Shown here: one piece after another, positions 6,019-13,751 of the stretch
Numbering within the stretch: the stretch's first letter is position 1
Layout of the letters: each line of letters begins with the position of its first letter
NCBI GenBank assembly: GCA_902797705.1
Contig: CADBTX010000159.1
Coordinates: 1 to 16,178 of the forward strand
Direction of reading: 5' to 3'
Length of the DNA: 16,178 nt
Source of the DNA: an uncultured Lachnospiraceae bacterium
GTDB lineage: Bacteria; Bacillota; Clostridia; Lachnospirales; Lachnospiraceae
Notes under the pieces: generated by a model
Databases searched by the model: none
The model's input: the letters and a program-made list of their open reading frames with translations, nothing else
Told to the model about the DNA's origin: nothing
Program-made: the position numbers and the translations under genes

Positions 6019-6837
6019 ATGAAGATTGAAAAAGTAAACGACAAGACTATTCGATGCACACTTACGAAAAGCGATCTTACGGAAAGAAAGATAAAGCTCA
6101 GCGAGCTGGCCTATGGTACAGAGAAGGCCAGGGGCTTTTTTAAGGATATGATACAGCAGGCGAGTTATCAGTTCGGCTTCGAAGCCGAGGATATCCCTCT
6201 TATGATCGAAGCCATCCCTCTTTCAGGGGAGGCCATCGTTCTGGTGATCACCAAGGTGGAGGATCCCGAAGAGCTTGATACCCGCTTCTCCCGCTTTGCC
6301 CCGGATCTTAAGGATGACGGGGAACTTTCCGGTGAAAGCGATGTCTCCGGCGTTTCCAGCTACGGAGCCGATGATGTCATCGATCTTGTGAAAAAGCTGC
6401 ATGATACCATACAGAACGCAAATAAGGCCATAAAGGGAGACCAGCATCTTCTGCAGGATATCTCCACTACAGGCCAGAAGCTTGGACAGAATATCTCCGG
6501 CCCCGCCTCCGATAACAAAAATATCCAGATCACGGTGCCTGTTGATATAATAAAGCTTTATTCCTTCAGGAGTATGGATACGCTTATCAAGCTCGCCCAT
6601 ATTCTGGACGGTCTTTACGACGGGCAGAACACCCTTTACAAGGATGATACCGAGGGTATCTACTATCTGATAATAAGAAAAACCTCCCTTCCACCGGAGG
6701 CTTTCAACAAAGTCTGCAATATCATCACCGAGTATGCCACAGTGGAGAGTTATACTCCTTCCGTTCAGGCATATTTTGACGAGCACGTCAGCCCGATGAT
6801 AGAAAATAATGCCCTGCAGATCCTTTCAAAGATCTGA
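6019..6837 (+). CDS. mecA: Adaptor protein MecA for the ClpC protease
   Basis: MecA proteins bind substrates with the N-terminal domain and ClpC with the C-terminal domain, triggering ClpC hexamer assembly and ClpCP degradation; in Bacillus subtilis a main target is ComK. This 272-aa protein starts MKIEKVNDKTIRCTLTKSDL, a typical MecA beginning, with the N domain to about residue 80. A polar linker (about 82-165) is longer than in the roughly 220-aa Bacillus protein. The C-terminal domain (about 168-272) includes ITVPVDIIKLYSF and the FRSMDTLIKLAHIL helix. It is the only complete plus-strand gene and is monocistronic, converging on the DUF1858 gene. No competence genes are in the window, so its substrates here are unknown. 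Confidence 0.9.
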   Translation: MKIEKVNDKTIRCTLTKSDLTERKIKLSELAYGTEKARGFFKDMIQQASYQFGFEAEDIPLMIEAIPLSGEAIVLVITKVEDPEELDTRFSRFAPDLKDDGELSGESDVSGVSSYGADDVIDLVKKLHDTIQNANKAIKGDQHLLQDISTTGQKLGQNISGPASDNKNIQITVPVDIIKLYSFRSMDTLIKLAHILDGLYDGQNTLYKDDTEGIYYLIIRKTSLPPEAFNKVCNIITEYATVESYTPSVQAYFDEHVSPMIENNALQILSKI

Positions 6838-6849
6838 AGGATCTGCAGG
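6813..6849. terminator. Bidirectional terminator hairpin between mecA and the DUF1858 gene
   Basis: CCTGCAGATCCTT (6813-6825) and AAGGATCTGCAGG (6837-6849) form a perfect 13-bp stem with an 11-nt loop. It spans the mecA stop codon. The plus strand continues TATCTATTT and the minus strand GGCATTATTTTC, both T-rich though not uninterrupted. The position between convergent genes fits two-way termination. Confidence 0.7.
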
Positions 6850-6856
6850 TATCTAT

Positions 6857-7048
6857 TTAAGCCTCATTCAATTTCTGAACAAGTTCATCAGCGTCCACGC
6901 CATGGACCATTGCAGCCTGCTCTATAGTCTCTCCTACAGAAGAAGGGCAGCCTATGCAGTGCATTCCTATTTCCATCAGCACGGGAACCGCATCCGGCTT
7001 TATCTGCAGAATATCTCCGATGGTCGTCTCTTTCGTTATTGAATCCAT
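6857..7048 (-). CDS. DUF1858 domain CxxC protein
   Basis: A 63-aa protein consisting only of a DUF1858 domain. The family is seen alone or fused at the N terminus of ScdA/RIC-type and other redox-linked proteins. Signatures are TTIGDILQIKPDAVPVLMEIGMHCIGC, with the Cys pair at C31 and C34, then the helical tail ETIEQAAMVHGVDADELVQKLNE. The Cys pair could bind metal or form a disulfide; this is inference. The start is well supported: TAAGGAGG lies 8 nt before the ATG, and its TAA is the stop codon of the HD-GYP gene. It is the last gene of the long minus-strand unit, just before the terminator hairpin. Confidence 0.88.
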   Translation of the reverse strand: MDSITKETTIGDILQIKPDAVPVLMEIGMHCIGCPSSVGETIEQAAMVHGVDADELVQKLNEA

Positions 7049-7061
7049 TTTTCTTTCCTCC

Positions 7062-8318
7062 TTATCTCATCAAGGTACTCTTTACCTTTTCGTACCTGAC
7101 CTTTAGTTCCTTAAACATGGACAGCATTTCCTCTGCCCTGGATTTTGCAACAGTCATTATATTATCATAATCATTGATAAAGGTCATCACCACTTCCCGG
7201 TCATATTTATTCCGGTTCATCTCATCCTGAAGGATCCTGATGACAGCCTCCTTGTTCTTTGCGGGGTGATAGGCTCTTTCACAGGTAAGGGCTGTGACGG
7301 TATCCGCCACCTGCAGTATCTTCTGGCCCTTTGACATCTGGTCCACGGTCCAGCCATAGGGATACCCGCTGCCGTCCAGTCTTTCATGATGCCCCAGAGC
7401 GATCTTCAGGATACTGTCGCTGACCCTGTCCTTAAGCACGTTTTCCACTGCCTTCACATGGGAGCGTACCTTTTCCATCTCTTCGTTCGTAAGCTTTCTG
7501 GGAGCGTTGATAATATCCTCAGGTACAGTAAGCATTCCCATGTCATGGAGAGCGCTTCCGATAAAGAGTTCCTTCATCTCGTCCTCACCGAAGCCCTCCA
7601 CACGGCCTGCGATCTCCGTTGCCACCATGGTACTGGTCATCGTGTTTATGACGTTATACTCGTCGTTAAATCCCGAGATATAGATCAGCATCCGGATATA
7701 GATCTGTTTTTCCTTCTCGGAAAAGAGCAGGCCCTTCCACAGGGAGTTCAGCTCCTCTCTGTAGGAATTATCCTTGAATTTTTCCTCTATCTCATTTTTC
7801 TTTAAGGCGCTTTCCAGAAGGTCTATGTTCCTTGCGGAGAACTTCTTTCCCTCATAGGCCCTCAGATTCTGTATACCGAACCTGTCTCCCAGGGAATTAT
7901 GGAAAAGATCATATCTTCCCGCCAGATGAATGAACTCCGAGATCTCCTTCCCCTCGAACTCCACATCCTTGAGCTGGAGAACGTCAATATGACTGTACAT
8001 CAGTATCTTTGAACGCTCTTCAATGGGAGAGGTGTATTTCATAAAGAGATAGCCGTATATGGAGTGCTTCATGGGATGGGCCACATCGAAATCCAGCACA
8101 TCCTTCCCGCTCTCCACCTTAAACGCGCCTATGTCGTGGAGCGCCGCGATAAATGCATATTCCGCCAGCTCATATTCCTCGTAGCCCCCCTTATATTCCA
8201 TCATCCGCCAGATAAGGTAGGCAACTCTTTCACCATGGTCGATAAGACGCTTGTCTATGAGCCTCAACGCCTCTAAAATGATCCTGCAAATGTCGTTACT
8301 TGTTATACCTTCGTTCAT
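7062..8318 (-). CDS. Tandem HD domain / HD-GYP domain protein
   Basis: A 418-aa cytosolic protein of the HD-GYP superfamily, whose active members hydrolyse cyclic di-GMP (and some cGAMP). The N-terminal HD domain (about 15-135) has H28, H61-D62, H85 and H110 as plausible metal ligands but no GYP loop. The C-terminal domain (about 220-400) carries ALHDMGML (H258, D259), H287, HHERLDGSGYP (H310, H311, D315) and VADTVTALTCERAY (D339). It lacks the first His of the HD motif (INTMTST region, about 224-230) and the Lys of the usual HDxGK. It could therefore be a reduced-activity enzyme or a ligand-binding sensor. There is no receiver domain; a partner regulator is encoded two genes upstream. The ATG overlaps the kinase stop as ATGA, implying coupled translation. 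Confidence 0.88.
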   Translation of the reverse strand: MNEGITSNDICRIILEALRLIDKRLIDHGERVAYLIWRMMEYKGGYEEYELAEYAFIAALHDIGAFKVESGKDVLDFDVAHPMKHSIYGYLFMKYTSPIEERSKILMYSHIDVLQLKDVEFEGKEISEFIHLAGRYDLFHNSLGDRFGIQNLRAYEGKKFSARNIDLLESALKKNEIEEKFKDNSYREELNSLWKGLLFSEKEKQIYIRMLIYISGFNDEYNVINTMTSTMVATEIAGRVEGFGEDEMKELFIGSALHDMGMLTVPEDIINAPRKLTNEEMEKVRSHVKAVENVLKDRVSDSILKIALGHHERLDGSGYPYGWTVDQMSKGQKILQVADTVTALTCERAYHPAKNKEAVIRILQDEMNRNKYDREVVMTFINDYDNIMTVAKSRAEEMLSMFKELKVRYEKVKSTLMR

Positions 8319-10639
8319 AACAGCCTCTCAAAAGCGATGGTGACCTTGAAAAGATCTCCATCCAGATCCACCCTGAATTCTCCGTTCTGTAACTCCGTCA
8401 GACTCTCCGCTATGGAAAGTCCAAGCCCCGACCCCTCAGTAGACCGGCTTACATCCCCACGTATAAACCGCTCCGTCAATTCGGAGGCATCTATGTTCAA
8501 TGCCTGCCTCGAAATATTTTTCAGAGTAAATTCCACCCTGTGCTCATCCGCCTTCAGATCCGCATAGACTCTGGTGTCCGGCATGGCGTACTTTGCCACG
8601 TTTCCGTATACATTGTCCAGCACCCGGAAAAGCCTCCTGCCGTCAGCGTAGACATACACCGGTTCCTCCGGCAGGGCCGTGACCAGCGTCAGGTTTGCGG
8701 CCTCAAATTTCTCTGCGATCTCGCCCTCCATCTGGCTTATCATCATCCCCATGTCCAGCTTCACCGGCTCTATGGAGATGTTTCCCGAGGTGATCTTTGA
8801 AGCCTCCACCAGATCCTCCGTCAGGGTCTTTAAGCGCATGGACTTCTGATCCAGTATATCTATGTATTCCCTGGCCTTCTCATCCTCTATATCACGGCGT
8901 TTAAGAAGATCCACGTAATTTATGATGGATGTCAGCGGCGTTTTAATGTCATGGGACACATTGGTGATAAGATCCGCCTTCAGCTTCTCCGTCTTAATGG
9001 AGGACTTGATGGCGCTGGAAAGCCCTTCCCTCATGGAATTTATGGCTTTTCCAAGTTCCCTGTTATCTCCGTTCAGTCCCGAAAGCTCTATTTCCTCAGG
9101 GGCGTGATCTTCTCCGGAGCCCTGCACAGCCTTCAGGATCCGCCTCCTCTGGAAAACGGAATTCAGAAGGAAGATAAAGATCACTGTGTCCACAAGGGTC
9201 AAAAGAATGTAATACCTGTTGTCCTCATTCTCCATTCCCATGTAGAAGAGGAGAAGATTCAGCACCAGCGTCACTACGAAGACCAGCACTGTCCTTATGA
9301 CCACAAAGATCCCGGAGGGCAGCCCGGCCATTCCGGAGGATATATACTCGCACTTCTGAAGCAGATAGTTCGTAAGGCTGTCCCTGTATAGGGTTCCGGC
9401 TTTCACCCTCCTCACCAGACTGAAATAAGCGGTAAGGAATACCAGGTTCAGGATGGCGGAGCCTCCTCCTGCCACGCAGAGAGCCTCTATTCTCACGGCT
9501 CTCACCTCATAGGCCTTTTCCGCCACATAGAGTATCCCTCTCATTCCCACAGCCACAAATGCAAGGCCCGCGAACTCCACCCAGATGCGGTCAAAGCTCA
9601 CTATGCTGCTCCTTGCGGAAATCGTCAGAGCTGCCAGACAGAGGAAAGCGCCGATCAGAAATATCACAGCTCCCAGTGTAGCCGCCTGTATCACAGGCCG
9701 GTAACGATAGTACTCATCCCTTGCGGCGCTTATGGAATCCACCACGGGATAGCCGGTATCTATGGCGAATTCCAGGTAGTAATTCCCGTCAAAGTAATCC
9801 CTGTATTCCGTCATCATATTGAAGAGGTATGCATCGGAAACATGCATATTACTCTCATATTCCAGATTTTTGGAATCAAGGATCAGATACTGTCCGTATG
9901 TCTTTATCGTATCGTCTTCCTGAAAGGCTCCGGTGTCGATATTTGAATATATATTGGAATTGGCGTAATCCGACAGGAAAAACCTTACGTTCGTATTGTC
10001 GTTCCTGAGTTCCATTCCCAGTTCTTTATAATCCTGGTAGTCTTCCTTTATCTTCGGCAGCGCCTGTTCAAGAAGCTTTAACAGATCCTCGTCGCTGTAC
10101 TTATCGTTTGAATAGTCGAAGAGGGATCTGCCGTGAGCCGGAGGGTATTCCTCTTCAAGCTCGATGCTTACGCCATCATCCTCTCCCAGTTCGCCTTCCT
10201 CGTATACCGCCGGCATTTCGGTGTCAGCCGCGGCCGCGTCCCTGTCCTCCACATATTTGTACTTCAGACCCTTACGGCTCCAGTGGATAAGGTCGGACAG
10301 CTTGTACCCCACGCTTCTGGTCTGCTGCCCGGACATTTTTCCGTCCTCCACATACTCAGCCAGATCCACGATCTTTCTGCCGTAAAAGTCTCCGTCTCTT
10401 TCAAAATTGCTCTTTAAGCCGGAGCTCTGGACGATCTCCTCTATCCTCTCCTCCGTCATGGTCCGGAAAAGATCCGATTTCTCAAATACGGGAGTCCGGT
10501 GAAGGATACTGTAATTGTTGTCTATCCTGGTAACTGATACTGCCGTGGTCGTAAGGCACAGCGCTGCCAGTATGACCAGCACCTCTTCGACAAGTACCAG
10601 TATCGCCTTTCTTCCGTTCTCAGAGATGGTTTCCTTCAC
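8315..10639 (-). CDS. Large sensor histidine kinase (OmpR/VanS type)
   Basis: A 774-aa membrane kinase that should sense an envelope signal and phosphorylate the adjacent response regulator. There is one transmembrane helix at about 13-36, then an exposed region of about 280 residues (37-316) including an acidic low-complexity stretch (130-165). About five further helices follow (near 317-340, 354-372, 390-408, 443-466 and 477-496). The catalytic half has the H box NVSHDIKTPLTSI (H563), an N box at LDNVYGNVAKYAM (N676, N680) and the G box STEGSGLGLSIAESL (about 733-747). The start is GTG in a GTGA overlap with the regulator stop, preceded by AAGG. The exposed domain matches no family I recognise, so the ligand is unknown. 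Confidence 0.92.
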   Translation of the reverse strand: MKETISENGRKAILVLVEEVLVILAALCLTTTAVSVTRIDNNYSILHRTPVFEKSDLFRTMTEERIEEIVQSSGLKSNFERDGDFYGRKIVDLAEYVEDGKMSGQQTRSVGYKLSDLIHWSRKGLKYKYVEDRDAAAADTEMPAVYEEGELGEDDGVSIELEEEYPPAHGRSLFDYSNDKYSDEDLLKLLEQALPKIKEDYQDYKELGMELRNDNTNVRFFLSDYANSNIYSNIDTGAFQEDDTIKTYGQYLILDSKNLEYESNMHVSDAYLFNMMTEYRDYFDGNYYLEFAIDTGYPVVDSISAARDEYYRYRPVIQAATLGAVIFLIGAFLCLAALTISARSSIVSFDRIWVEFAGLAFVAVGMRGILYVAEKAYEVRAVRIEALCVAGGGSAILNLVFLTAYFSLVRRVKAGTLYRDSLTNYLLQKCEYISSGMAGLPSGIFVVIRTVLVFVVTLVLNLLLFYMGMENEDNRYYILLTLVDTVIFIFLLNSVFQRRRILKAVQGSGEDHAPEEIELSGLNGDNRELGKAINSMREGLSSAIKSSIKTEKLKADLITNVSHDIKTPLTSIINYVDLLKRRDIEDEKAREYIDILDQKSMRLKTLTEDLVEASKITSGNISIEPVKLDMGMMISQMEGEIAEKFEAANLTLVTALPEEPVYVYADGRRLFRVLDNVYGNVAKYAMPDTRVYADLKADEHRVEFTLKNISRQALNIDASELTERFIRGDVSRSTEGSGLGLSIAESLTELQNGEFRVDLDGDLFKVTIAFERLL

Positions 10640-11328
10640 TGTTTCTCAACCTTATATCCTACGCCCCAGACTACCTTCAGGTATTTCGGCTCCTTGGGGT
10701 TTATCTCTATCTTTTCCCTGATGTGCCTGATATGCACCGCCACGGTATTGTCCGCGCCGATGGCATCCTCATTCCAGATGCTCTCATATATCTGGTTTAT
10801 GGAGAAGACCTTTCCCGCATTCCGTACCAGGAGCAGCAGGATGTTATACTCTATGGGGGTTAATTTTACCCCTTCCCCGTCCACCGTCACTGTCTTATCC
10901 GCGTCATTTATCACCAGACCTCCAACGGAGTAGATATCGGAATTGTCCTCCTCCGCCAGGGTCCCGAGCTTGGTATAGCGCCTGAGCTGGCTCTTTACCC
11001 TTGCCACCAGTTCCAGGGGATTGAAGGGCTTCGGCAGGTAATCATCCGCTCCCACGTTGAGCCCCAGTATCTTATCAGTGTCCTCGGTCTTCGCCGAAAG
11101 CATGATGACCGGGATGGAGCTGGTCTTTCGGAGCTCCAGCACCGCATGTATGCCGTCCAGCCTTGGCATCATCACGTCGATTATCAGAAGCTGTATCTCA
11201 TTATTTTTTATTATGTCCAGCGCCTGGATCCCGTCGTAGGCCTTGAAGACATCATAGCCCTCCTGGGTCAGGTAGATCTCCACCGCTTCGACTATTTCCC
11301 TGTCATCATCACAAACCAGTATATTCAA
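10636..11328 (-). CDS. OmpR/VanR-family response regulator
   Basis: A 230-aa transcription factor. The receiver domain (1-120) has the acidic pair D7/D8, phosphoacceptor D51 in IIDVMMPRLDG, S78 in VIMLSAK and K100 in YLPKPF. The winged-helix DNA-binding domain (about 132-228) has VKLTPIEYNILLLL, VHIRHIREKIE and a final VVWGVGYKVEK. The start codon is TTG: AGGAGG lies about 6 nt upstream and no ATG is near. It sits 15 nt after the acetyltransferase gene and overlaps the kinase gene by 4 nt, so the two form a cognate pair. Target genes cannot be read from the window; autoregulation would require a promoter inside the upstream genes, which I do not see. Confidence 0.94.
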   Translation of the reverse strand: MNILVCDDDREIVEAVEIYLTQEGYDVFKAYDGIQALDIIKNNEIQLLIIDVMMPRLDGIHAVLELRKTSSIPVIMLSAKTEDTDKILGLNVGADDYLPKPFNPLELVARVKSQLRRYTKLGTLAEEDNSDIYSVGGLVINDADKTVTVDGEGVKLTPIEYNILLLLVRNAGKVFSINQIYESIWNEDAIGADNTVAVHIRHIREKIEINPKEPKYLKVVWGVGYKVEKQ

Positions 11329-11343
11329 GCTTCCCTCCTGATA

Positions 11344-11808
11344 TCACCCGATGTTTATCTTCATGGGTGTATATATTATCCCGTCTGTCTCCTTAGCTTC
11401 TCCCGTATCGGAAAAGCCGTACTTCCTGTAAAAATCAACCGCATAGGGGGCGGCGTTCACCGTCATGCTGTCCCTGCCCTCATACTCATTGCAGAACAGA
11501 CGGACATAGTTCAAAAGCGCCGTTCCCACGCCCCGTTTCTGATAATCACTGCTCACAAATAAAAGAGATATGTGGTTCTCGTTTCTTACGGAGGCCACAC
11601 CTTCTATCCTGTCATTTTCATAGAAGGCAAAGATCCTGTACTGCCGGTTCAGAAACATTTTATAGAGCTGCTCATCCACCAGAAAGTCCCTGAAATTATC
11701 TATCCCCTCCATACTGTAGTCCGGAGCATTGAACTTCAGAAAAACCTTCCACACCGTCTCCATGGCGTCGGCATACTCGGATTCCTCTATTTCCTTTATC
11801 AATCCCAT
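11344..11808 (-). CDS. GNAT family N-acetyltransferase
   Basis: A 154-aa acetyl-CoA-dependent acetyltransferase. The acetyl-CoA binding motif A reads LLFVSSDYQKRGVGTALLNYV (Q90-K-R-G-V-G95). The downstream AVDFYRKYGFSDTG segment (about 123-136) is the usual motif B. The N-terminal part (VWKVFLKFNAPDYSMEGIDNFRDF) resembles generic bacterial GNAT proteins, and the substrate cannot be predicted. The ATG directly follows the TAA of the DUF1002 gene (TAAATG) and only a weak AAGAA precedes it, so re-initiation after DUF1002 is the likely route of translation. Confidence 0.88.
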   Translation of the reverse strand: MGLIKEIEESEYADAMETVWKVFLKFNAPDYSMEGIDNFRDFLVDEQLYKMFLNRQYRIFAFYENDRIEGVASVRNENHISLLFVSSDYQKRGVGTALLNYVRLFCNEYEGRDSMTVNAAPYAVDFYRKYGFSDTGEAKETDGIIYTPMKINIG

Positions 11809-12825
11809 TTATTTCTTAAAAAGACCCCCCAAAAAGTTCCCCACCTTTTTCGTCACTCCCGCGAAGAAGGATTTGACCCCGGCTTCGGCGATCTTCCACT
11901 TGTTCTTCTCAATGACTCCCGCAACGTCATCCTCCGAGAGCTTCGACAGATCGCCGCCCATGGACTTGTAGATCTCTCCGGCCTGGTCAAGAAGGGTATC
12001 ATAGTCAAGCCCCAGGGCCTTTATCTTCACCATTACATCAACTATCTTCTTTATCTGCTCCTCCGTGAGGGAGATGCCGGTGCCCTTTTCGGCGTTGTAG
12101 TCATCAATGGCCTTCCTGACAGCCTTTTCTATGTCTTCCTTGCTGTCAAGCTTGCTCTGGGCAATCTCTGCCTTGACGAAGGCTATCATAGCCTCCACAT
12201 CTTCGCTGTCTGCACTGCTTAGGGCGCTTTCCAGCTCTCCTGTGGTCACGAGCTCGTCCAAAGAAGTATCAAGGGCTTTTTCATCCACCTTCGAATCCGT
12301 CATTTCGGCATAGGCCTTGAGAGCTCCTATAAGGGCCGAAGTCCCGGATATGCTGGAGGGTGCGGCGACTATGATATCCGCATCCGTAACACCTGCGGTA
12401 GCCAGGGCATTAATATACATTCCCTCGGTGCAGTAATTGATATTCTTAGTCTCCACCTTTATGCCGTGTCCCGCTGCCGCCGGCTTCACGAGGACAGAAG
12501 ACAGAGCCTTTGTTCCGATAACTGAGGGCGAGATGTAATTGTCCAGATACTGGTGTTCCTCGACATTGGTGACCCGGACTATATTGAAGCCGGAGATATC
12601 GCTGCCTGCGAGCCCCATGAGAGACAGCACCGTGGCAAGCTGCTGATCCGTAAGGTCGGCGCCAAGGGCCAGAAAAGGCTTTGACATATCCTTTTTCTTT
12701 CCGGCTTTTTCGTTTTCCTTAACCTCGTTATCCCAGGTGATCTCAGTTACGTTTCCCGTGGCCCCATAGGCCGTATCTGCAAGTACCATCACTGCGATCA
12801 GCAGGGTACATATTATTTTCTTCAT
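11809..12825 (-). CDS. Secreted DUF1002 domain protein
   Basis: A 338-aa exported protein of the DUF1002 family (Bacillus YpuA-like), whose biochemical role is unknown to me. A Sec signal peptide covers about 1-22 (MKKIICTLLIAVMVLADTAYG). The domain includes FLALGADLTDQQLATVLSLMG, ISPSVIGTKALSSVLVKPA, the Gly-rich IKVETKNINYCTEGMYINALATAGV and ADIIVAAPSSISGTSALIG, as expected for the family. The C-terminal third is helical and ends in a short basic FFAGVTKKVGNFLGGLFKK tail that could associate with membranes. It overlaps the hydrolase stop as ATGA, and the GNAT gene follows with no gap. Its place before a two-component system suggests an envelope role, but this is inference. Confidence 0.9.
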   Translation of the reverse strand: MKKIICTLLIAVMVLADTAYGATGNVTEITWDNEVKENEKAGKKKDMSKPFLALGADLTDQQLATVLSLMGLAGSDISGFNIVRVTNVEEHQYLDNYISPSVIGTKALSSVLVKPAAAGHGIKVETKNINYCTEGMYINALATAGVTDADIIVAAPSSISGTSALIGALKAYAEMTDSKVDEKALDTSLDELVTTGELESALSSADSEDVEAMIAFVKAEIAQSKLDSKEDIEKAVRKAIDDYNAEKGTGISLTEEQIKKIVDVMVKIKALGLDYDTLLDQAGEIYKSMGGDLSKLSEDDVAGVIEKNKWKIAEAGVKSFFAGVTKKVGNFLGGLFKK

Positions 12826-13751
12826 TGCATGTGATCCTTCATAAATTTCATTACATCAAAGAAGACCTGATATCTGTCGGTCTCATGGTAAAGCTCGTGC
12901 CTGTCTCCGGGGTAGATCTTATACTCCACATCCTTAAAGCCCAGTGCCCTGTATTTTTCCGCAAGGGCCTTCGGACATGCCCCGTTATTTCCCACGGGGT
13001 CCTGTTCACCGGACATGAAGCAGACGGGCAGTGTGCGGGGGATCTTCTCCATCCTTTTCCTGTCCTGCATCCTGAGGATAAGATCACAAAGGCAGTTATA
13101 GCCGTTCAGAGTGAATTCCCGGCCCATAAGATCATCCTTCAGAGTCTCCTCCCTGACCTCCTGCCTGCTGCAGGTCCACCCCCCGGGACCATCCTGGGGA
13201 AATACCTTTGCAAACTGACCCACGGCGACCCGGGTACAGAAGCCGTCCCTCTTATGCCAGCCTCCGAAAAGAGAGCTGAACCTGAGATATATCTTCTGGA
13301 TACGGGTGATCATATCATTGAAGCTTCCGGTGCCCATGATCACCACTCCGCGGATGCCGCTTCCGTACATTTCTATGTAATTCCTTGCTATAAAGGACCC
13401 CATGCTGTGGCCCAGCAGGAATACCGGCTTGTCCGGATATTCGGCCTGCACCATCTTTTTCAGCCTGTGTACATCCCGGACAACAATGGTCGCCCCGTCA
13501 TTTTCGGCAAAGTAGCCGAATTCACCCTGATAATCCCTGGCGGTGTGGCCGTGTCCCAGATGATCCGGTCCCGCCACCACAAAGCCTTCATGGGCAAGAA
13601 ATTCGCTCATTTCCCTGAAGCGCCCGAAATATTCATTCATTCCGTGGGCAACTATCAGTATACCCTTTACATCTTTTTCAGGCACATACTTTTCGGCATA
13701 TATTGTTGTCTCCTCATCCCTTGACAGGTAGGTGACGATTTCAGGCTTCAT
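12822..13751 (-). CDS. Alpha/beta hydrolase, monoacylglycerol lipase-like
   Basis: A 309-aa serine hydrolase of the hydrolase_4 (lysophospholipase/monoacylglycerol lipase) group. Features are the oxyanion segment VAHGMNEYFGRF, GPDHLGHGHTA, the nucleophile elbow FLLGHSMGSF (S116), the acid D251 in SGEQDPVGN and H285 in GDRHELYHE. This gives a complete Ser-Asp-His triad. A cap region lies at about 140-240. No signal peptide is seen, so it should act in the cytosol on membrane-derived acylglycerols or lysolipids; the exact substrate is not determined by sequence. The ATG follows the metG TAA directly (TAAATG), with a GGAG about 10 nt upstream inside metG. Confidence 0.92.
   Translation of the reverse strand: MKPEIVTYLSRDEETTIYAEKYVPEKDVKGILIVAHGMNEYFGRFREMSEFLAHEGFVVAGPDHLGHGHTARDYQGEFGYFAENDGATIVVRDVHRLKKMVQAEYPDKPVFLLGHSMGSFIARNYIEMYGSGIRGVVIMGTGSFNDMITRIQKIYLRFSSLFGGWHKRDGFCTRVAVGQFAKVFPQDGPGGWTCSRQEVREETLKDDLMGREFTLNGYNCLCDLILRMQDRKRMEKIPRTLPVCFMSGEQDPVGNNGACPKALAEKYRALGFKDVEYKIYPGDRHELYHETDRYQVFFDVMKFMKDHMQ

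Noticed and set aside
12825..13724. Long plus-strand open frame (299 codons)
   Set aside because: It is antisense to the alpha/beta hydrolase gene, whose catalytic triad and family motifs are clear. The plus-strand protein has no motif and no ribosome-binding site.
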